From assembly GCF_027923905.1 (NCBI RefSeq), contig NZ_AP026966.1, positions 1,737,001-1,801,000 of the forward strand: a stretch of DNA of 64,000 nt, given 5' to 3'. The notes below the pieces were generated by a model. That model searched no databases, was not told the DNA's origin, and saw nothing but the letters and a program-made list of their open reading frames with translations. Shown one piece after another: positions 45,988 through 55,128 of this stretch; the first letter of the stretch is position 1, and each line of letters begins with the position of its first letter. Made by a program: the position numbers and the translations under genes. Source of the stretch: Massilia varians (GTDB lineage Bacteria; Pseudomonadota; Gammaproteobacteria; Burkholderiales; Burkholderiaceae_D).

Positions 45988-47508
45988 TTAGCGCCAAGAA
46001 ATGGCTTCATTTTTGATCCGGTCGCGGATGGGCGGTGGCAACTGTTCGATATTCTCTGAAATTTGGAATGTCTTCATGTCGTATGCTTCCAGTTTTTGCC
46101 GTAGTCTCGATTCTTTTGGCTTGGCGTACTTTCGGGTCGAATTAATGTCTCTGTGCCCCATTAGCATCTGGACTTCTGATTCCGTTAAGCCAGGTATATC
46201 TTGCCCAGGGATGGGAATGTCATTAAGCATGTAGACGCCGTACGCGTGACGCAGCGAGTGGACCGTCCAAACGTGATCAGGACTGGTCAGCGGGCCCGGG
46301 ATGCCAGCGCGCTTTACGGCATCCACGAAAAGATCGTTTAGGGTTGAGTCGGCGGCGAGTCGTAATGGCTTCCCTTGATGCGGATGATTGACATACTGAA
46401 ATACATAATCGTTGCCGTCTGCAGGTATGACATATTCATTGATCCGATACTGACGAAGGAGTTCAAAAAACCAAGAACGGTATGGCTGTCGGAGGTACGT
46501 CCAAGAAACGTCTCTACCTTTAAAACGGTTTGCCCGTTCATTAGGGAGAGAATTTCTTGCGTAACGTAGTAAGTCTGGATCAAGCACATACACTTCCTGT
46601 TTCTTGAAATCGATGTGCGCCCATTCTAAATTCAATGCTTCACTACGTCGGATTCCGCTCGCAGCTAGCAGACACCATAGCGCTTTGTCTCGCCAGTGTG
46701 TGCATACATTAATAAGTCCTTGGAAGTGCTCCATTGGGAAAGCCTGCTCTCGGCCGGGACTACGTCCATGCTTGCGTCTATTGACCTTCAATTTTCGCGG
46801 TCGGGTCAACTTGCCCTTAAAACGAACCACCCCACCAATAAGGGAACAATGCTTAATATGAGTAATTTCGGCGTTGCTGAGTCTGGTATTGCCAGTGACG
46901 GCTGAGATTAGCGGCCTATAGTCATGAAAGCTTGCGTCGATAATTTCCTTATCGATCCCACCTCGAATCAAAGCCATTTCACGCGCCTCTTCTTCAAGGC
47001 GGTTACACAAACTGAGAAAGCGGTTCAGCGGTGCCAACGTGTTATCCCAGCTGCCGGGCGCCAAGGAGCGAATGCCTAAATTTTTGGCAACGGTTCGCAG
47101 TGCTGCCTCCTTCCTTTCATCGGCCGGGTCGGCATACATACCGTTATCGATGCAAAGAGAAATTTTCTCTCCGTTACTGAGCAAAGCGAGATAGTGATCG
47201 ATAGCCTCGTTCACGACCTCTTTGCTAACTGGAGCAGCCCCTAACACTTGAACTTCGTAGAGGTAATCAATGAACCTTGCTACTACGGTGGTGTAACGAA
47301 CTTTTGTAGAGTACGTCTCTTCCGTAAGTAGTCGGTTGAAAGCATCAAAGACGCTTAGGCGGACTCCTGCAGGATCATATAGCACCCATGTTATTTTTCC
47401 TGTCTCACCAGTCTTCGTCCTTCGAAGGTGTCGCAGCGCCATAAATGTGCTCGTATGTGCATGTTTATTTGCAAAATAATAGTGCACACGGAAGAGCTTA
47501 GCAAGCAC
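45988..47508 (-). CDS. tyrosine recombinase, first gene of the integrase operon
   Basis: The protein has 506 residues from a GTG at 47508; an ATG at 47442 is an alternative start. An N-terminal SAM-like part (DAFNRLLTEETYSTKVRYTTVVARFIDYL split near 55-85) binds DNA. The catalytic domain has LAASGIRRSEALNL (Arg), HSLRHAYGVYML (His, Arg) and LMGHRDINSTRKYA (His, Tyr). It corresponds to TnpA of Tn554-like modules. It begins 80 bases inside the right end of element 2 and reads leftward, so the integration site is adjacent to its promoter. It heads a five-gene operon with gaps of 6, 11 and 26 bases and one overlap. Confidence 0.9.
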   Translation of the reverse strand: MLAKLFRVHYYFANKHAHTSTFMALRHLRRTKTGETGKITWVLYDPAGVRLSVFDAFNRLLTEETYSTKVRYTTVVARFIDYLYEVQVLGAAPVSKEVVNEAIDHYLALLSNGEKISLCIDNGMYADPADERKEAALRTVAKNLGIRSLAPGSWDNTLAPLNRFLSLCNRLEEEAREMALIRGGIDKEIIDASFHDYRPLISAVTGNTRLSNAEITHIKHCSLIGGVVRFKGKLTRPRKLKVNRRKHGRSPGREQAFPMEHFQGLINVCTHWRDKALWCLLAASGIRRSEALNLEWAHIDFKKQEVYVLDPDLLRYARNSLPNERANRFKGRDVSWTYLRQPYRSWFFELLRQYRINEYVIPADGNDYVFQYVNHPHQGKPLRLAADSTLNDLFVDAVKRAGIPGPLTSPDHVWTVHSLRHAYGVYMLNDIPIPGQDIPGLTESEVQMLMGHRDINSTRKYAKPKESRLRQKLEAYDMKTFQISENIEQLPPPIRDRIKNEAISWR

Positions 47509-47560
47509 TTTCGTAACTAGTTGAAAAGATTGAGTTTTCTGAATGAAGAAGACAAAAATA

Positions 47561-47582
47561 AAGGCGCTCAGAATGGCGCCTT
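47561..47582 (-). terminator. terminator at the right end of element 2
   Basis: On the minus strand AAGGCGC pairs with GCGCCTT around an eight-base loop, followed by TATTTTTG. It lies six bases past the break in the resident ssrA and would stop ssrA transcription before it enters the integrase operon. Confidence 0.75.
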
Positions 47583-47588
47583 AGATAA

Positions 47589-47927
47589 GAACCCGCGTCC
47601 GCAAGCACTCTACAGACAGTTCTACATACTTAGCACTATCAATTAATTTAACCTGGACAACGGGGATGTGCACCCTTTGGACAGGCGAGTCACCTATGAT
47701 TTAACAGTCGACCAAGTGACCCGGCCTACTGCGAGCCCCTGTAAATGAGTCCACGAGTCTTGCGACACACCCCAGGGGCGAGGTGTTGTGGACCTAGCAG
47801 CAATTAAGCTGCGAGTGCGTACGAGTTATCGTTTGCAGTTATTGATTTCTGGATGTATTTACGAGGTAACCAGTCCTCGGTATGCCCTGCGCTGCTTTGC
47901 AACCCACGTCGAAACCAGGTCGCCCCC
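47589..47927 (-). pseudogene. ssrA: resident ssrA, cut in the T-loop by element 2
   Basis: The sequence begins GGGGGCG, as a tmRNA should, with a TACAAT box 15 bases upstream. The tag frame again encodes ANDNSYALAA. It ends after GGACGCGGGTTC, so the 3' half of the T arm and the 3' acceptor strand are missing. It differs from the complete copy at many positions, mostly in compensating stem regions. It adjoins core genes, so it is the original chromosomal gene. Its missing 26 bases are at 5444-5469. As it stands, it cannot form the tRNA-like domain. Confidence 0.9.
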
Positions 47928-48093
47928 AACGAAAGAACTTCCATTGTACTCCAATTCCTCAGCAGGTGCAGCTCCATAGCTTACATCTCGCTTAAGGTCA
48001 AATAGGCCAAAAAGAAGCGAACATAGCATGACGAAAGTGCAATATGATGTCTCGGTTCGGCCGTCTGCTTCACGTTTCGACAAGGAAATCGAA

Positions 48094-48951
48094 ATGGTTT
48101 GCATCGTCTGTGGCAACACCCAAACGGCTGGCCTCGCATCATGGCATGCCGCCTGTCCGGCATGTCGCTATGAAAGTGCGGCCCTGTCCGTTGCCATCAA
48201 CCAGCACACCGACGTCGAGATCGACGAAGCTGAACGTGAAGCGGCACTCAAGGCCATCCGGCTCGAGAATTTCCGCGCGATTGTCCATTACGCCAGGCGG
48301 CATGTCCGGCCAGGCAGTCGCAGCCTGCTCGATGTCGGCAGTGCCCATGGCTGGTTCCTGGAGACGGCGCGCGCGCATTTCGACGTGCTCGGCATCGAGC
48401 CCGACGCGGCGGTCGGTGCGCGTATCGCCGCCCGCGGCCTGCCGGTGCGGGCCGGCTTCTTCCCCGATGTGCTGGAGGAGGGCGAACGCTTCGACGCCAT
48501 CGTGTTCAATGACGTCATCGAGCATATCGCCGATATCTGCAGTGCCCTCGGCGCCTGCCGGCAACACCTGAACGATGAGAGCATCCTGATCCTCAACCTG
48601 CCCAGCAGCCGCGGCTTCTTCTACCGGTTCTCGAAATGTGTCGCCCGTCTCGGATGGCGCATGCTCTTCGAGCGGCTGTGGCAGAAAGACATGCCGTCCC
48701 CGCACGTGCATTATTTCAGCCCCGCCAACCTTGCCAGGCTGGTGGCGGGACAGGGCTTCGAGCTGGTCGACTGCGCCGAACTGCCGGCCCTGCGTGCCAA
48801 GGGCCTGCGCGAGCGCCTGAGCTATGCCGGCAAGGTCTCTCCCGTGTCGCTCTGGCTGCAGTACGCCGCCGTCATGTGCGTGATTCCGGTGCTGCGTGTC
48901 TTCCCGAGCGACATCATCGTCTGCATCTTCCGAAAAAAAGCCGCAGGCTGA
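48094..48951 (+). CDS. class I SAM-dependent methyltransferase with N-terminal zinc motif
   Basis: The protein has 285 residues from ATG 48094, which follows AAGGA; an in-frame ATG at 48028 lies in DNA of different composition. Two Cys pairs at the start (CIVC, then CPAC) probably bind zinc. The Rossmann motif LLDVGSAHGWFLE lies near 75-87, and NDVIEHIADICSAL near 139 is typical of Methyltransf_23, often found with cell-surface or lipopolysaccharide genes. The acceptor substrate is unknown. It is the first core gene right of the islands, and its stop lies inside a hairpin that may terminate it. Confidence 0.8.
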   Translation: MVCIVCGNTQTAGLASWHAACPACRYESAALSVAINQHTDVEIDEAEREAALKAIRLENFRAIVHYARRHVRPGSRSLLDVGSAHGWFLETARAHFDVLGIEPDAAVGARIAARGLPVRAGFFPDVLEEGERFDAIVFNDVIEHIADICSALGACRQHLNDESILILNLPSSRGFFYRFSKCVARLGWRMLFERLWQKDMPSPHVHYFSPANLARLVAGQGFELVDCAELPALRAKGLRERLSYAGKVSPVSLWLQYAAVMCVIPVLRVFPSDIIVCIFRKKAAG

Positions 48952-48964
48952 TTGCCTGCGGCTT
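48938..48964 (-). terminator. terminator between convergent genes
   Basis: AAGCCGCAGGC pairs with GCCTGCGGCTT around five bases. Seven T follow on the minus strand, so it ends the glycine zipper gene. The short TTT on the plus strand may also serve the methyltransferase gene. Confidence 0.85.
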
Positions 48965-48980
48965 TACAAGGGAAGACGGC

Positions 48981-49667
48981 TTAACGGTTGCGGTTGGCGA
49001 TTTCGTTGCCGAGCATGCCGCCGCCGATGATGCCGGCTACGGTTGCCAGTTTCTTGCCGTTGCCGCCGCCGATCTGGTTGCCGATCAGGCCGCCGATCAC
49101 GGCGCCGGTGCCGATGCCCACATAGTTGGGCTGGGCAGGAGCAGGGGCCGGCTGCGGGTAGTAGCGCGGTTCGCTCGGTTTGGCGTGGACCACACGGGTC
49201 TTCTCGACCACCTTCACCACCGGCTTTTCACGGATCACTTCCTTGACCACGACACGTTCCGGCGCCGGGGCCGGCTGGGCGGCCGGTTGCAGGTAGGCGA
49301 CCGGCTGGGCTGCGGCGACCGGCATCGCCATCTGCGGCGCGGGGCCGGCTGCCAGCTGGGTGGCCAGCTGCGGCGTCACCGGAGTGGCCGACAGGGGGAC
49401 GGCGGCGCTCTGGCCCTGCACCGCGGCAGCCGGCACCATCACGACCTGGCCCTGGGCGGTGGTGACCGGGACCATGCCCGGCTGCTGCACCGGCGCTTGC
49501 ACGCCATAAGGCGCAGCGGCCAGCTGGCTTGCAGGGACGTCGGGGGCGCTGTTCGAATTCGGCAGCAGGCCGGTGATCGCGGCGGCGCCGGTCAGGCTGA
49601 CAATCACGACCGATACGGCGGCAGCGGCCATCAGGGGATAAATGCGGTTGATGCGGGTGGTTTCCAT
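48981..49667 (-). CDS. glycine zipper 2TM domain membrane protein
   Basis: The protein has 228 residues. A hydrophobic helix at 11-33 is a signal anchor. A long Ala-Pro-Gln-rich linker (about 35-175) leads to the C-terminal glycine zipper GIGTGAVIGGLIGNQIGGG and IIGGGMLGNEIANR. This is the Rick_17kDa/SlyB-like glycine zipper seen in envelope proteins. It probably sits in the periplasm or outer membrane with a role in envelope integrity. The linker is rich in low-complexity repeats and likely varies between relatives. Confidence 0.85.
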   Translation of the reverse strand: METTRINRIYPLMAAAAVSVVIVSLTGAAAITGLLPNSNSAPDVPASQLAAAPYGVQAPVQQPGMVPVTTAQGQVVMVPAAAVQGQSAAVPLSATPVTPQLATQLAAGPAPQMAMPVAAAQPVAYLQPAAQPAPAPERVVVKEVIREKPVVKVVEKTRVVHAKPSEPRYYPQPAPAPAQPNYVGIGTGAVIGGLIGNQIGGGNGKKLATVAGIIGGGMLGNEIANRNR

Positions 49668-49811
49668 GTTCTGCTCCGTTAAAGACGTTTTGTTGTCGTA
49701 TGGGAGTAGATTACCGGCGAGCCCGGCACAGAACTAGACGAAAGCCTGTATCAATCGTAAAGACTTGTAAGCGGCCAGCGCTTCGGCGGGCCGGGAGGCC
49801 CGCCTCGGGGA

Positions 49812-50519
49812 TCAGGCTGCCGAGGCGAGCGCGCGTGCGCTTTCCACCACGCTGCGCAGGGTCTGCAGCAGGTCGGCCGGCGTGTCGAGCAGGTAGTCGG
49901 CGCCCCAGGTTGCGGGTTCGATGGCGCCGCAATAGCCCCAGTTGCAGGCCACCGTGACCATGCCGGCGGCGCGGCCGGCTTCGACGTCGCGCTGGTCGTC
50001 GCCCACGTACCAGCAGTGCTCCGGATCGATGCTGAGGCGGCGCGCGCCTTCGAGCAGCGGGGCAGGGTGGGGTTTCGGGAAGGCGGCGGTGTCGCCCGAC
50101 ACCACGCAGCCGGCATGCGACAGGCCGATCTGCGGAAGCAGCGGATCGGTGAAGCGTGCCGGCTTGTTGGTGACGATGCCCCAGGCCATGCCCGCTTCTT
50201 CGATCCCGACCAGCAGTTCGGTCACGCCGCCGAACAGCGAGCTATGCACTGCCATGTTGTCCTGGTAGCGGTCGAACCATTGCAGGCGCAGTTCCTCGTA
50301 ACCCTCGTCGCCCGGCGCCAGGCCGAAGGCGGCGCCGATCATGCCGCGCGCGCCGGCGGACGCAGTGGGGCGCAGCACCGAGTACGGGGTCGGCGGCAGG
50401 CCGCGTTCGGTGCGTAGCCAGTTGACGGCGGCCGCGAGGTCGGGCGCGGTGTCGGCGAGCGTGCCATCGAGGTCGAACAGGATGGCACGCGGTGCCGGCA
50501 GGACGATCGGGAGAGTCAT
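49812..50519 (-). CDS. gph: phosphoglycolate phosphatase-type HAD hydrolase
   Basis: The protein has 235 residues from ATG 50519. The HAD nucleophile motif is LFDLDGTLADT (Asp16, Asp18). The cap domain follows, then IVTNKP (motif II), FPKPHP (Lys, motif III) and YVGDDQRD (motif IV). It dephosphorylates small substrates such as 2-phosphoglycolate or, in some relatives beside ubiG, a MurNAc-6-phosphate; the sequence alone does not decide. The start lies eight bases after the ubiG stop, so the two genes form an operon. The earlier in-frame ATG overlaps ubiG and is less likely. Confidence 0.88.
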   Translation of the reverse strand: MTLPIVLPAPRAILFDLDGTLADTAPDLAAAVNWLRTERGLPPTPYSVLRPTASAGARGMIGAAFGLAPGDEGYEELRLQWFDRYQDNMAVHSSLFGGVTELLVGIEEAGMAWGIVTNKPARFTDPLLPQIGLSHAGCVVSGDTAAFPKPHPAPLLEGARRLSIDPEHCWYVGDDQRDVEAGRAAGMVTVACNWGYCGAIEPATWGADYLLDTPADLLQTLRSVVESARALASAA

Positions 50520-50527
50520 GGAAAGAA

Positions 50528-51229
50528 TCAGAGCGGTTTGCTGCACGCCACCATGTAGTTCACATCGGTGTCGTTGTTGAGCGAGTAGATCTTGGTGAGC
50601 GGATTGTAGGTCAGGCCTTTCAGGCCGTCGACCTGCAGGCCTGCCAGCCGCGCGAACTGCGACAGTTCGGCCGGCGTGATGAACTTGGCGTAGTCGTGGG
50701 TGCCGCGCGGCAGCATGCGCAGAATGTATTCCGCGCCGATGACGGCGAACAGATAGGACTTCGGGTTGCGGTTGAGCGTCGAGAAGAACACGTGGCCGCC
50801 CGGTTTCACCAGGGTGGCGGCCGCCTGCACGATCGAGGCCGGGTCCGGCACGTGCTCGAGCATTTCCATGCAGGTGACCACGTCGAACTGGCCTGCTTCT
50901 TCAGCGGCCATTTCTTCTGCCGAGATGTGCTTGTAGCGCACTTCCACGCCCGATTCCAGGCTGTGCAGGTCGGCGACTTTCAGCGCCTTCTTCGACAGGT
51001 CGATGCCGGTCACCTTGGCGCCCTTGCGCGCCATGGCTTCGGACAGCACGCCGCCGCCGCAGCCGATGTCGATCACCTTCTTGCCCAGCAGCGGGGCGCG
51101 GGCATTGATCCACTCGAGGCGCAGCGGATTGATTTCGTGCAGCGGACGGAATTCGGACGTCGGGTCCCACCAGCGGTGGGCCAGTTCGCTGAATTTCTGG
51201 ATTTCTAAGGGGTCTGCGTTCGTGTTCAT
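50528..51229 (-). CDS. ubiG: ubiquinone biosynthesis O-methyltransferase
   Basis: The protein has 233 residues, the family's usual length, when started [22 protein letters not shown] at 51229. It catalyses both O-methylation steps of ubiquinone synthesis with SAM. Motifs are [16 protein letters not shown] (about 50-65), [10 protein letters not shown] (near 115) and a C-terminal GLTYNPLTK typical of UbiG. It acts at the inner face of the cytoplasmic membrane. Upstream in-frame starts add 15 residues without family similarity. Confidence 0.95.
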   Translation of the reverse strand: MNTNADPLEIQKFSELAHRWWDPTSEFRPLHEINPLRLEWINARAPLLGKKVIDIGCGGGVLSEAMARKGAKVTGIDLSKKALKVADLHSLESGVEVRYKHISAEEMAAEEAGQFDVVTCMEMLEHVPDPASIVQAAATLVKPGGHVFFSTLNRNPKSYLFAVIGAEYILRMLPRGTHDYAKFITPAELSQFARLAGLQVDGLKGLTYNPLTKIYSLNNDTDVNYMVACSKPL

Positions 51230-51333
51230 ACTCGGGATCATACTGGAAATGGTGAAGCTCACGGGGTGCCGCACGGAAAATATGTACGCACACGTCGGCG
51301 GCGGGCCGCCCCCGTCTTTGCCACAACGAAAAA

Positions 51334-51353
51334 AACCCCGCCTCAGCGGGGTT
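51334..51353 (-). terminator. terminator of ompA
   Basis: AACCCCGC pairs with GCGGGGTT around a four-base loop, with a T run on the minus strand (complement of the A tract at 51329-51335). It is 21 bases beyond the ompA stop. Confidence 0.88.
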
Positions 51354-51374
51354 CCTCATGCAATCCGGTCAGGA

Positions 51375-52088
51375 TTACTTGTTGACGGTACGGGTACCGA
51401 CGACTTCGATTTCCACGCGGCGATTCTTGGCGCGGCCTGCCGAGGTCTTGTTGTCGGCTTCAGGCTGGCTCTCGCCCTTGCCTTCGGTGTAGATGCGGTT
51501 CTCTTCCACGCCCTTGCCCTTCAGGTAAGCCTTGACGGCTTCGGCGCGGCGGATCGACAGCTTCTGGTTGTAGGCATCGGTGCCGATCGAGTCGGTGTGG
51601 CCGACGGCGATGATGACTTCCAGGTTCATGTCGCCCAGCTTCGAGACCAGATCGTCGAGCGAAGCCTTGCCGGCCGGCTTGAGCACGGCCTTGTCGAAGT
51701 CGAAGAAGGCGTCAGCCGAGTAGGACACTTTTTCCGAGGTCGGGACGGGAGCCGGTGCCGGCGTCGGTGCCGGGGCAGGTGCCTCGACCACTGGCGGCGG
51801 CGGTGGCGGCGGGGCCACGCACTTGCCGTTTTCCAGCTTCTCGGGCGGCACGCACAGCGGCGCGTCGCAGCCCGGGACCGCGTCTGCCGGGGTCCAGTAA
51901 CCGGTGCGCCAGCACAGGCCGAAAGGATTGCGGGCGATCACGCCGCGGCTGTCCTGCACATAGGCGCTGTACGGAGTGCGCGCCTGGATGTCCGTGGTCA
52001 GCGGTGCGTACGGTGCATCGCTTTGGGCGTATACATTGCCCGCGATCGCAGCCGAAGCAGCGAGCATGAGGGTTGCCAGTTTATTCAT
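51375..52088 (-). CDS. ompA: OmpA family outer membrane protein
   Basis: The protein has 237 residues. The signal peptide is 1-21 (cleavage after NVYA). A short N-terminal part with a cysteine pair region (CDAPLCVPPEKLENGKC) and a proline hinge (PPPPPPP, about 93) replace the eight-stranded barrel of enteric OmpA. The C-terminal peptidoglycan-binding domain (about 115-232) shows FFDFDKAVLKP, VGHTDSIGTDAYNQKLSIRRAEAV and RAKNRRVEIEV. It anchors the outer membrane to the cell wall. This short form next to gyrA is usual in Burkholderiales. It is divergent from gyrA. Confidence 0.92.
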   Translation of the reverse strand: MNKLATLMLAASAAIAGNVYAQSDAPYAPLTTDIQARTPYSAYVQDSRGVIARNPFGLCWRTGYWTPADAVPGCDAPLCVPPEKLENGKCVAPPPPPPPVVEAPAPAPTPAPAPVPTSEKVSYSADAFFDFDKAVLKPAGKASLDDLVSKLGDMNLEVIIAVGHTDSIGTDAYNQKLSIRRAEAVKAYLKGKGVEENRIYTEGKGESQPEADNKTSAGRAKNRRVEIEVVGTRTVNK

Positions 52089-52438
52089 GTTCTTTTTCCT
52101 TTCGGGGATAAATGCCTTGCGAAACTCAGCGGGGCGTTATGGTCAAGATACTAACACGTCCGGGGAAGGGGCCAGTTTCGCATTATGAAACAATCAATTA
52201 ATTTCCTGTCCATTTTGCCACATGCACCAAAAACGCACGACTGCACCTAAATCAAACTTGATGCATATTTTTATCAACGTTGTTTGGGCGCAACATTTGG
52301 TCAAGCGTGCTGGGCTGGCCTCGACAATCGTTGAACTGTCATGGTGGGAAAACGGAATTGTGCTGGCACTAACTGCCCCATGGTAGAATCATCCGTTGCA
52401 GTCAATAACCATTAGCCTGAAAGCAGTCGACCCGCCCA
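52089..52438. promoter_or_regulatory. divergent promoter region of ompA and gyrA
   Basis: These 350 bases hold no gene. They are AT-rich compared with their flanks, as expected for two divergent promoters. A GAAAAGGAAAAAG-type stretch gives the ompA ribosome site on the minus strand; gyrA has only a weak one. No specific operator could be identified. Confidence 0.55.
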
Positions 52439-55054
52439 ATGGATCAATTCGCAAAAGAAACAGTTCCCATTTCCCTAGAAGAAGAAATGCGCAAGAGCTA
52501 CCTCGATTACGCGATGAGCGTGATCGTGGGCCGTGCTCTGCCGGACGTGCGCGACGGCCTCAAGCCGGTGCACCGCCGCGTGCTGTACTCCATGCACGAG
52601 AGTAACTACGCGCACAACCGTCCGTACGTGAAATGCGCGCGCGTGGTCGGCGACACCATGGGTAAGTATCACCCGCACGGCGACGCGTCGATCTACGACA
52701 CGCTGGTGCGCATGGCCCAGGACTTCTCCCTGCGCTACACCTTGGTCGACGGCCAGGGCAACTTCGGCTCGATCGACGGCGACAGCGCCGCCGCGATGCG
52801 TTACACCGAGTGCCGCCTCGACAAGATCGCCAGCGAACTGCTGGCCGACATCGACAAGGACACCGTCGACTACCAGCCGAACTATGACGGCAAGGAAAAA
52901 GAGCCGACTGTCCTGCCGACCAAGATCCCGAACCTCTTGATCAACGGTTCCTCGGGCATCGCGGTGGGTATGGCCACCAACATCCCGCCGCACAACCTGT
53001 CGGAAGTCATCAACGGCGCCCAGCACCTGCTGAAGAACCCGGATTGCAGCATCGACGAGCTGATCGAGCTGATCCCGGCGCCGGACTTCCCGACCGCCGG
53101 CATTATCTACGGCGTCTCGGGCGTGCGCGACGGTTACCGCACCGGCCGCGGCCGCGTGGTGATGCGCGCCAAGACCCACTTCGAGGAATACGGCAAGGAC
53201 GGCGGCCGCGTCGCGATCATCATCGACGAGCTGCCTTACCAGGTCAATAAAAAATCGCTGCTCGAGCGCATCGCCGAGAACGTGCGCGACAAGAAGCTGG
53301 AAGGCATCAGCGACATCCGCGACGAATCCGACAAGTCGGGCATGCGCGTGGTCATCGAACTGAAGCGCGGCGAAGTGCCGGAAGTGGTGCTGAACAACCT
53401 GTACAAGCAGACCCAGCTGCAGGACACCTTCGGCATGAACATGGTGGCGCTGGTCAACGGCCAGCCGAAGCTGCTGAACCTCAAGCAGATGCTCGAGTGC
53501 TTCCTGTCGCACCGCCGCGAAGTGGTCACCCGCCGCACCGTGTTCGAACTGCGCAAGGCGCGCGAGCGCGGCCACATGCTGGAAGGCCTGGCCGTCGCGC
53601 TGGCGAACATCGACGACTTCATCGCGATCATCAAGGCCGCGCCGACGCCGCCGATTGCGAAGGTCGAGCTGATGGGCAAGGCCTGGGATTCGTCCCTGGT
53701 GCGCGAAATGCTGAACCGCACCGAGCTGGGAGCGTCCGGCGGCATCGAAGCCTTCCGTCCGGAACACCTGCCGAAGCATTACGGCATGCAATCCGACGGC
53801 CTGTACAAGCTGTCCGACGAGCAGGCCCAGGAAATCCTGCAGATGCGCCTGCAGCGCCTGACCGGGCTGGAGCAGGACAAGATCATCAACGAGTACAAGG
53901 AAGTGATGGACCACATCGCCGACTTGCTCGACATCCTGGCCAAGCCGGAACGCGTCACCACCATCATCAGCGACGAGATGGTGCAGATCAAGAGCGACTA
54001 CGCCGACAACGGCAAGGACACCCGCCGCTCGGTCATCGAGCACAACGCCAGCGACCTGGAAACCGAAGACCTGATCACCCCGCAGGACATGGTGGTCACG
54101 CTGTCGCACACCGGCTACATGAAGTCGCAGCCGATCGGCGAATACCGCGCCCAGAAGCGCGGCGGCCGCGGCAAGCAGGCGATGGCGACCAAGGACGAAG
54201 ACTGGATCGACCAGCTGTTCATCGCCAACACCCACGACTACATGCTGTGCTTCTCGAACCGCGGCCGCATGTACTGGCTGAAGGTGTGGGAAGTGCCGCA
54301 GGGCTCGCGCAACTCGCGCGGCAAGCCGATCGTCAACATGTTCCCGCTGCAGGACGGCGAGAAGATCACCGTGATCCTGCCGCTGTCGGGCGAGAACCGG
54401 ACCTTCCCGGAAGACCACTACGTGTTCATGGCGACCTCGCTGGGCACCGTCAAGAAGACCCCGCTGCGCGACTTCAGCAACCCGCGCAAGGCCGGCATCA
54501 TCGCCGTCGACCTGGACGACGGCGACGTGCTGGTGGGCGCGGCGCTCACCGACGGCCAGCACGACGTGATGCTGTTCTCGGACGGCGGCAAGGCGGTGCG
54601 CTTCGACGAGAACGACGTGCGCCCGATGGGCCGTACCGCGCGCGGCGTGCGCGGCATGAACCTGGAAGAGGGCCAGAACGTGATCGCGCTGCTGGTGGCA
54701 GAGAACGAGCAGCAGTCGGTGCTCACGGCCACCGAGAACGGCTACGGCAAGCGTACCCCGATCACGGAGTACACCCGCCACGGCCGCGGCACCAAGGGCA
54801 TGATCGCGATCCAGCAGTCGGAACGTAACGGCAAGGTGGTGGCGGCGACCCTGGTCGACGCCAACGACGAGATCATGCTGATCACGACCGGCGGCGTGTT
54901 GATCCGCACCCGCGTGGCCGAGATCCGCGAGATGGGCCGCGCCACCCAGGGCGTGACCCTGATCGCGGTGGAGGACGGCACCAAGCTGTCCGGCCTACAG
55001 CGCGTCGTCGAAACCGACCTCGAAGAGGTTGAGCTCGAACAGGCGCCGCAATAA
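52439..55054 (+). CDS. gyrA: DNA gyrase subunit A
   Basis: The protein has 871 residues. With GyrB it introduces negative supercoils. The winged-helix domain carries RRVLYSMHE and the active-site Tyr122 in [10 protein letters not shown]. The quinolone region reads GDASIYDT: positions 82-87 are Asp, Ala, Ser, Ile, Tyr, Asp in E. coli numbering, so position 83 is Ala instead of Ser. The coiled-coil tower and the six-bladed C-terminal wrapping domain with the gyrase box QKRGGRG (near 570) are complete. A long antisense frame over it is a shadow of its high GC. A clear terminator follows. Confidence 0.98.
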   Translation: MDQFAKETVPISLEEEMRKSYLDYAMSVIVGRALPDVRDGLKPVHRRVLYSMHESNYAHNRPYVKCARVVGDTMGKYHPHGDASIYDTLVRMAQDFSLRYTLVDGQGNFGSIDGDSAAAMRYTECRLDKIASELLADIDKDTVDYQPNYDGKEKEPTVLPTKIPNLLINGSSGIAVGMATNIPPHNLSEVINGAQHLLKNPDCSIDELIELIPAPDFPTAGIIYGVSGVRDGYRTGRGRVVMRAKTHFEEYGKDGGRVAIIIDELPYQVNKKSLLERIAENVRDKKLEGISDIRDESDKSGMRVVIELKRGEVPEVVLNNLYKQTQLQDTFGMNMVALVNGQPKLLNLKQMLECFLSHRREVVTRRTVFELRKARERGHMLEGLAVALANIDDFIAIIKAAPTPPIAKVELMGKAWDSSLVREMLNRTELGASGGIEAFRPEHLPKHYGMQSDGLYKLSDEQAQEILQMRLQRLTGLEQDKIINEYKEVMDHIADLLDILAKPERVTTIISDEMVQIKSDYADNGKDTRRSVIEHNASDLETEDLITPQDMVVTLSHTGYMKSQPIGEYRAQKRGGRGKQAMATKDEDWIDQLFIANTHDYMLCFSNRGRMYWLKVWEVPQGSRNSRGKPIVNMFPLQDGEKITVILPLSGENRTFPEDHYVFMATSLGTVKKTPLRDFSNPRKAGIIAVDLDDGDVLVGAALTDGQHDVMLFSDGGKAVRFDENDVRPMGRTARGVRGMNLEEGQNVIALLVAENEQQSVLTATENGYGKRTPITEYTRHGRGTKGMIAIQQSERNGKVVAATLVDANDEIMLITTGGVLIRTRVAEIREMGRATQGVTLIAVEDGTKLSGLQRVVETDLEEVELEQAPQ

Positions 55055-55061
55055 GCCGAGG

Positions 55062-55086
55062 GGCCGCATTGACGCGGCCTTTTTTT
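55062..55086 (+). terminator. terminator of gyrA
   Basis: GGCCGC pairs with GCGGCC around ATTGAC and is followed by seven T. It begins eight bases past the gyrA stop. Confidence 0.92.
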
Positions 55087-55128
55087 CGCGCCGGCCCAGC
55101 CGGCGCGGCAAACGAGACACCGACAACA

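Larger units (their letters stand above)
26874..47594. mobile_element. element 2: 20.7-kb island carrying an ssrA 5' part and a five-gene integrase operon
   Basis: The island starts within the complete ssrA at GAACCC (26868-26873) and ends at GAACCC (47589-47594) in the T-loop of the resident ssrA. The two ssrA copies therefore form long, diverged direct repeats around it. Unlike element 1, it brings the 5' part of the gene and uses an existing 3' end. Cargo is a WYL regulator with a helicase-methylase-ATPase set and one wHTH gene. The recombinase operon lies at the right end and reads inward from it. A terminator at 47561-47582 shields the operon from ssrA transcription. Boundaries are read from the ssrA breaks. 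Confidence 0.75.

Noticed and set aside
52475..54781. 768-residue antisense frame over gyrA
   Set aside because: It is rich in His, Val, Arg and Leu in the pattern of reversed GC-rich codons and matches no family. gyrA on the other strand is certain.
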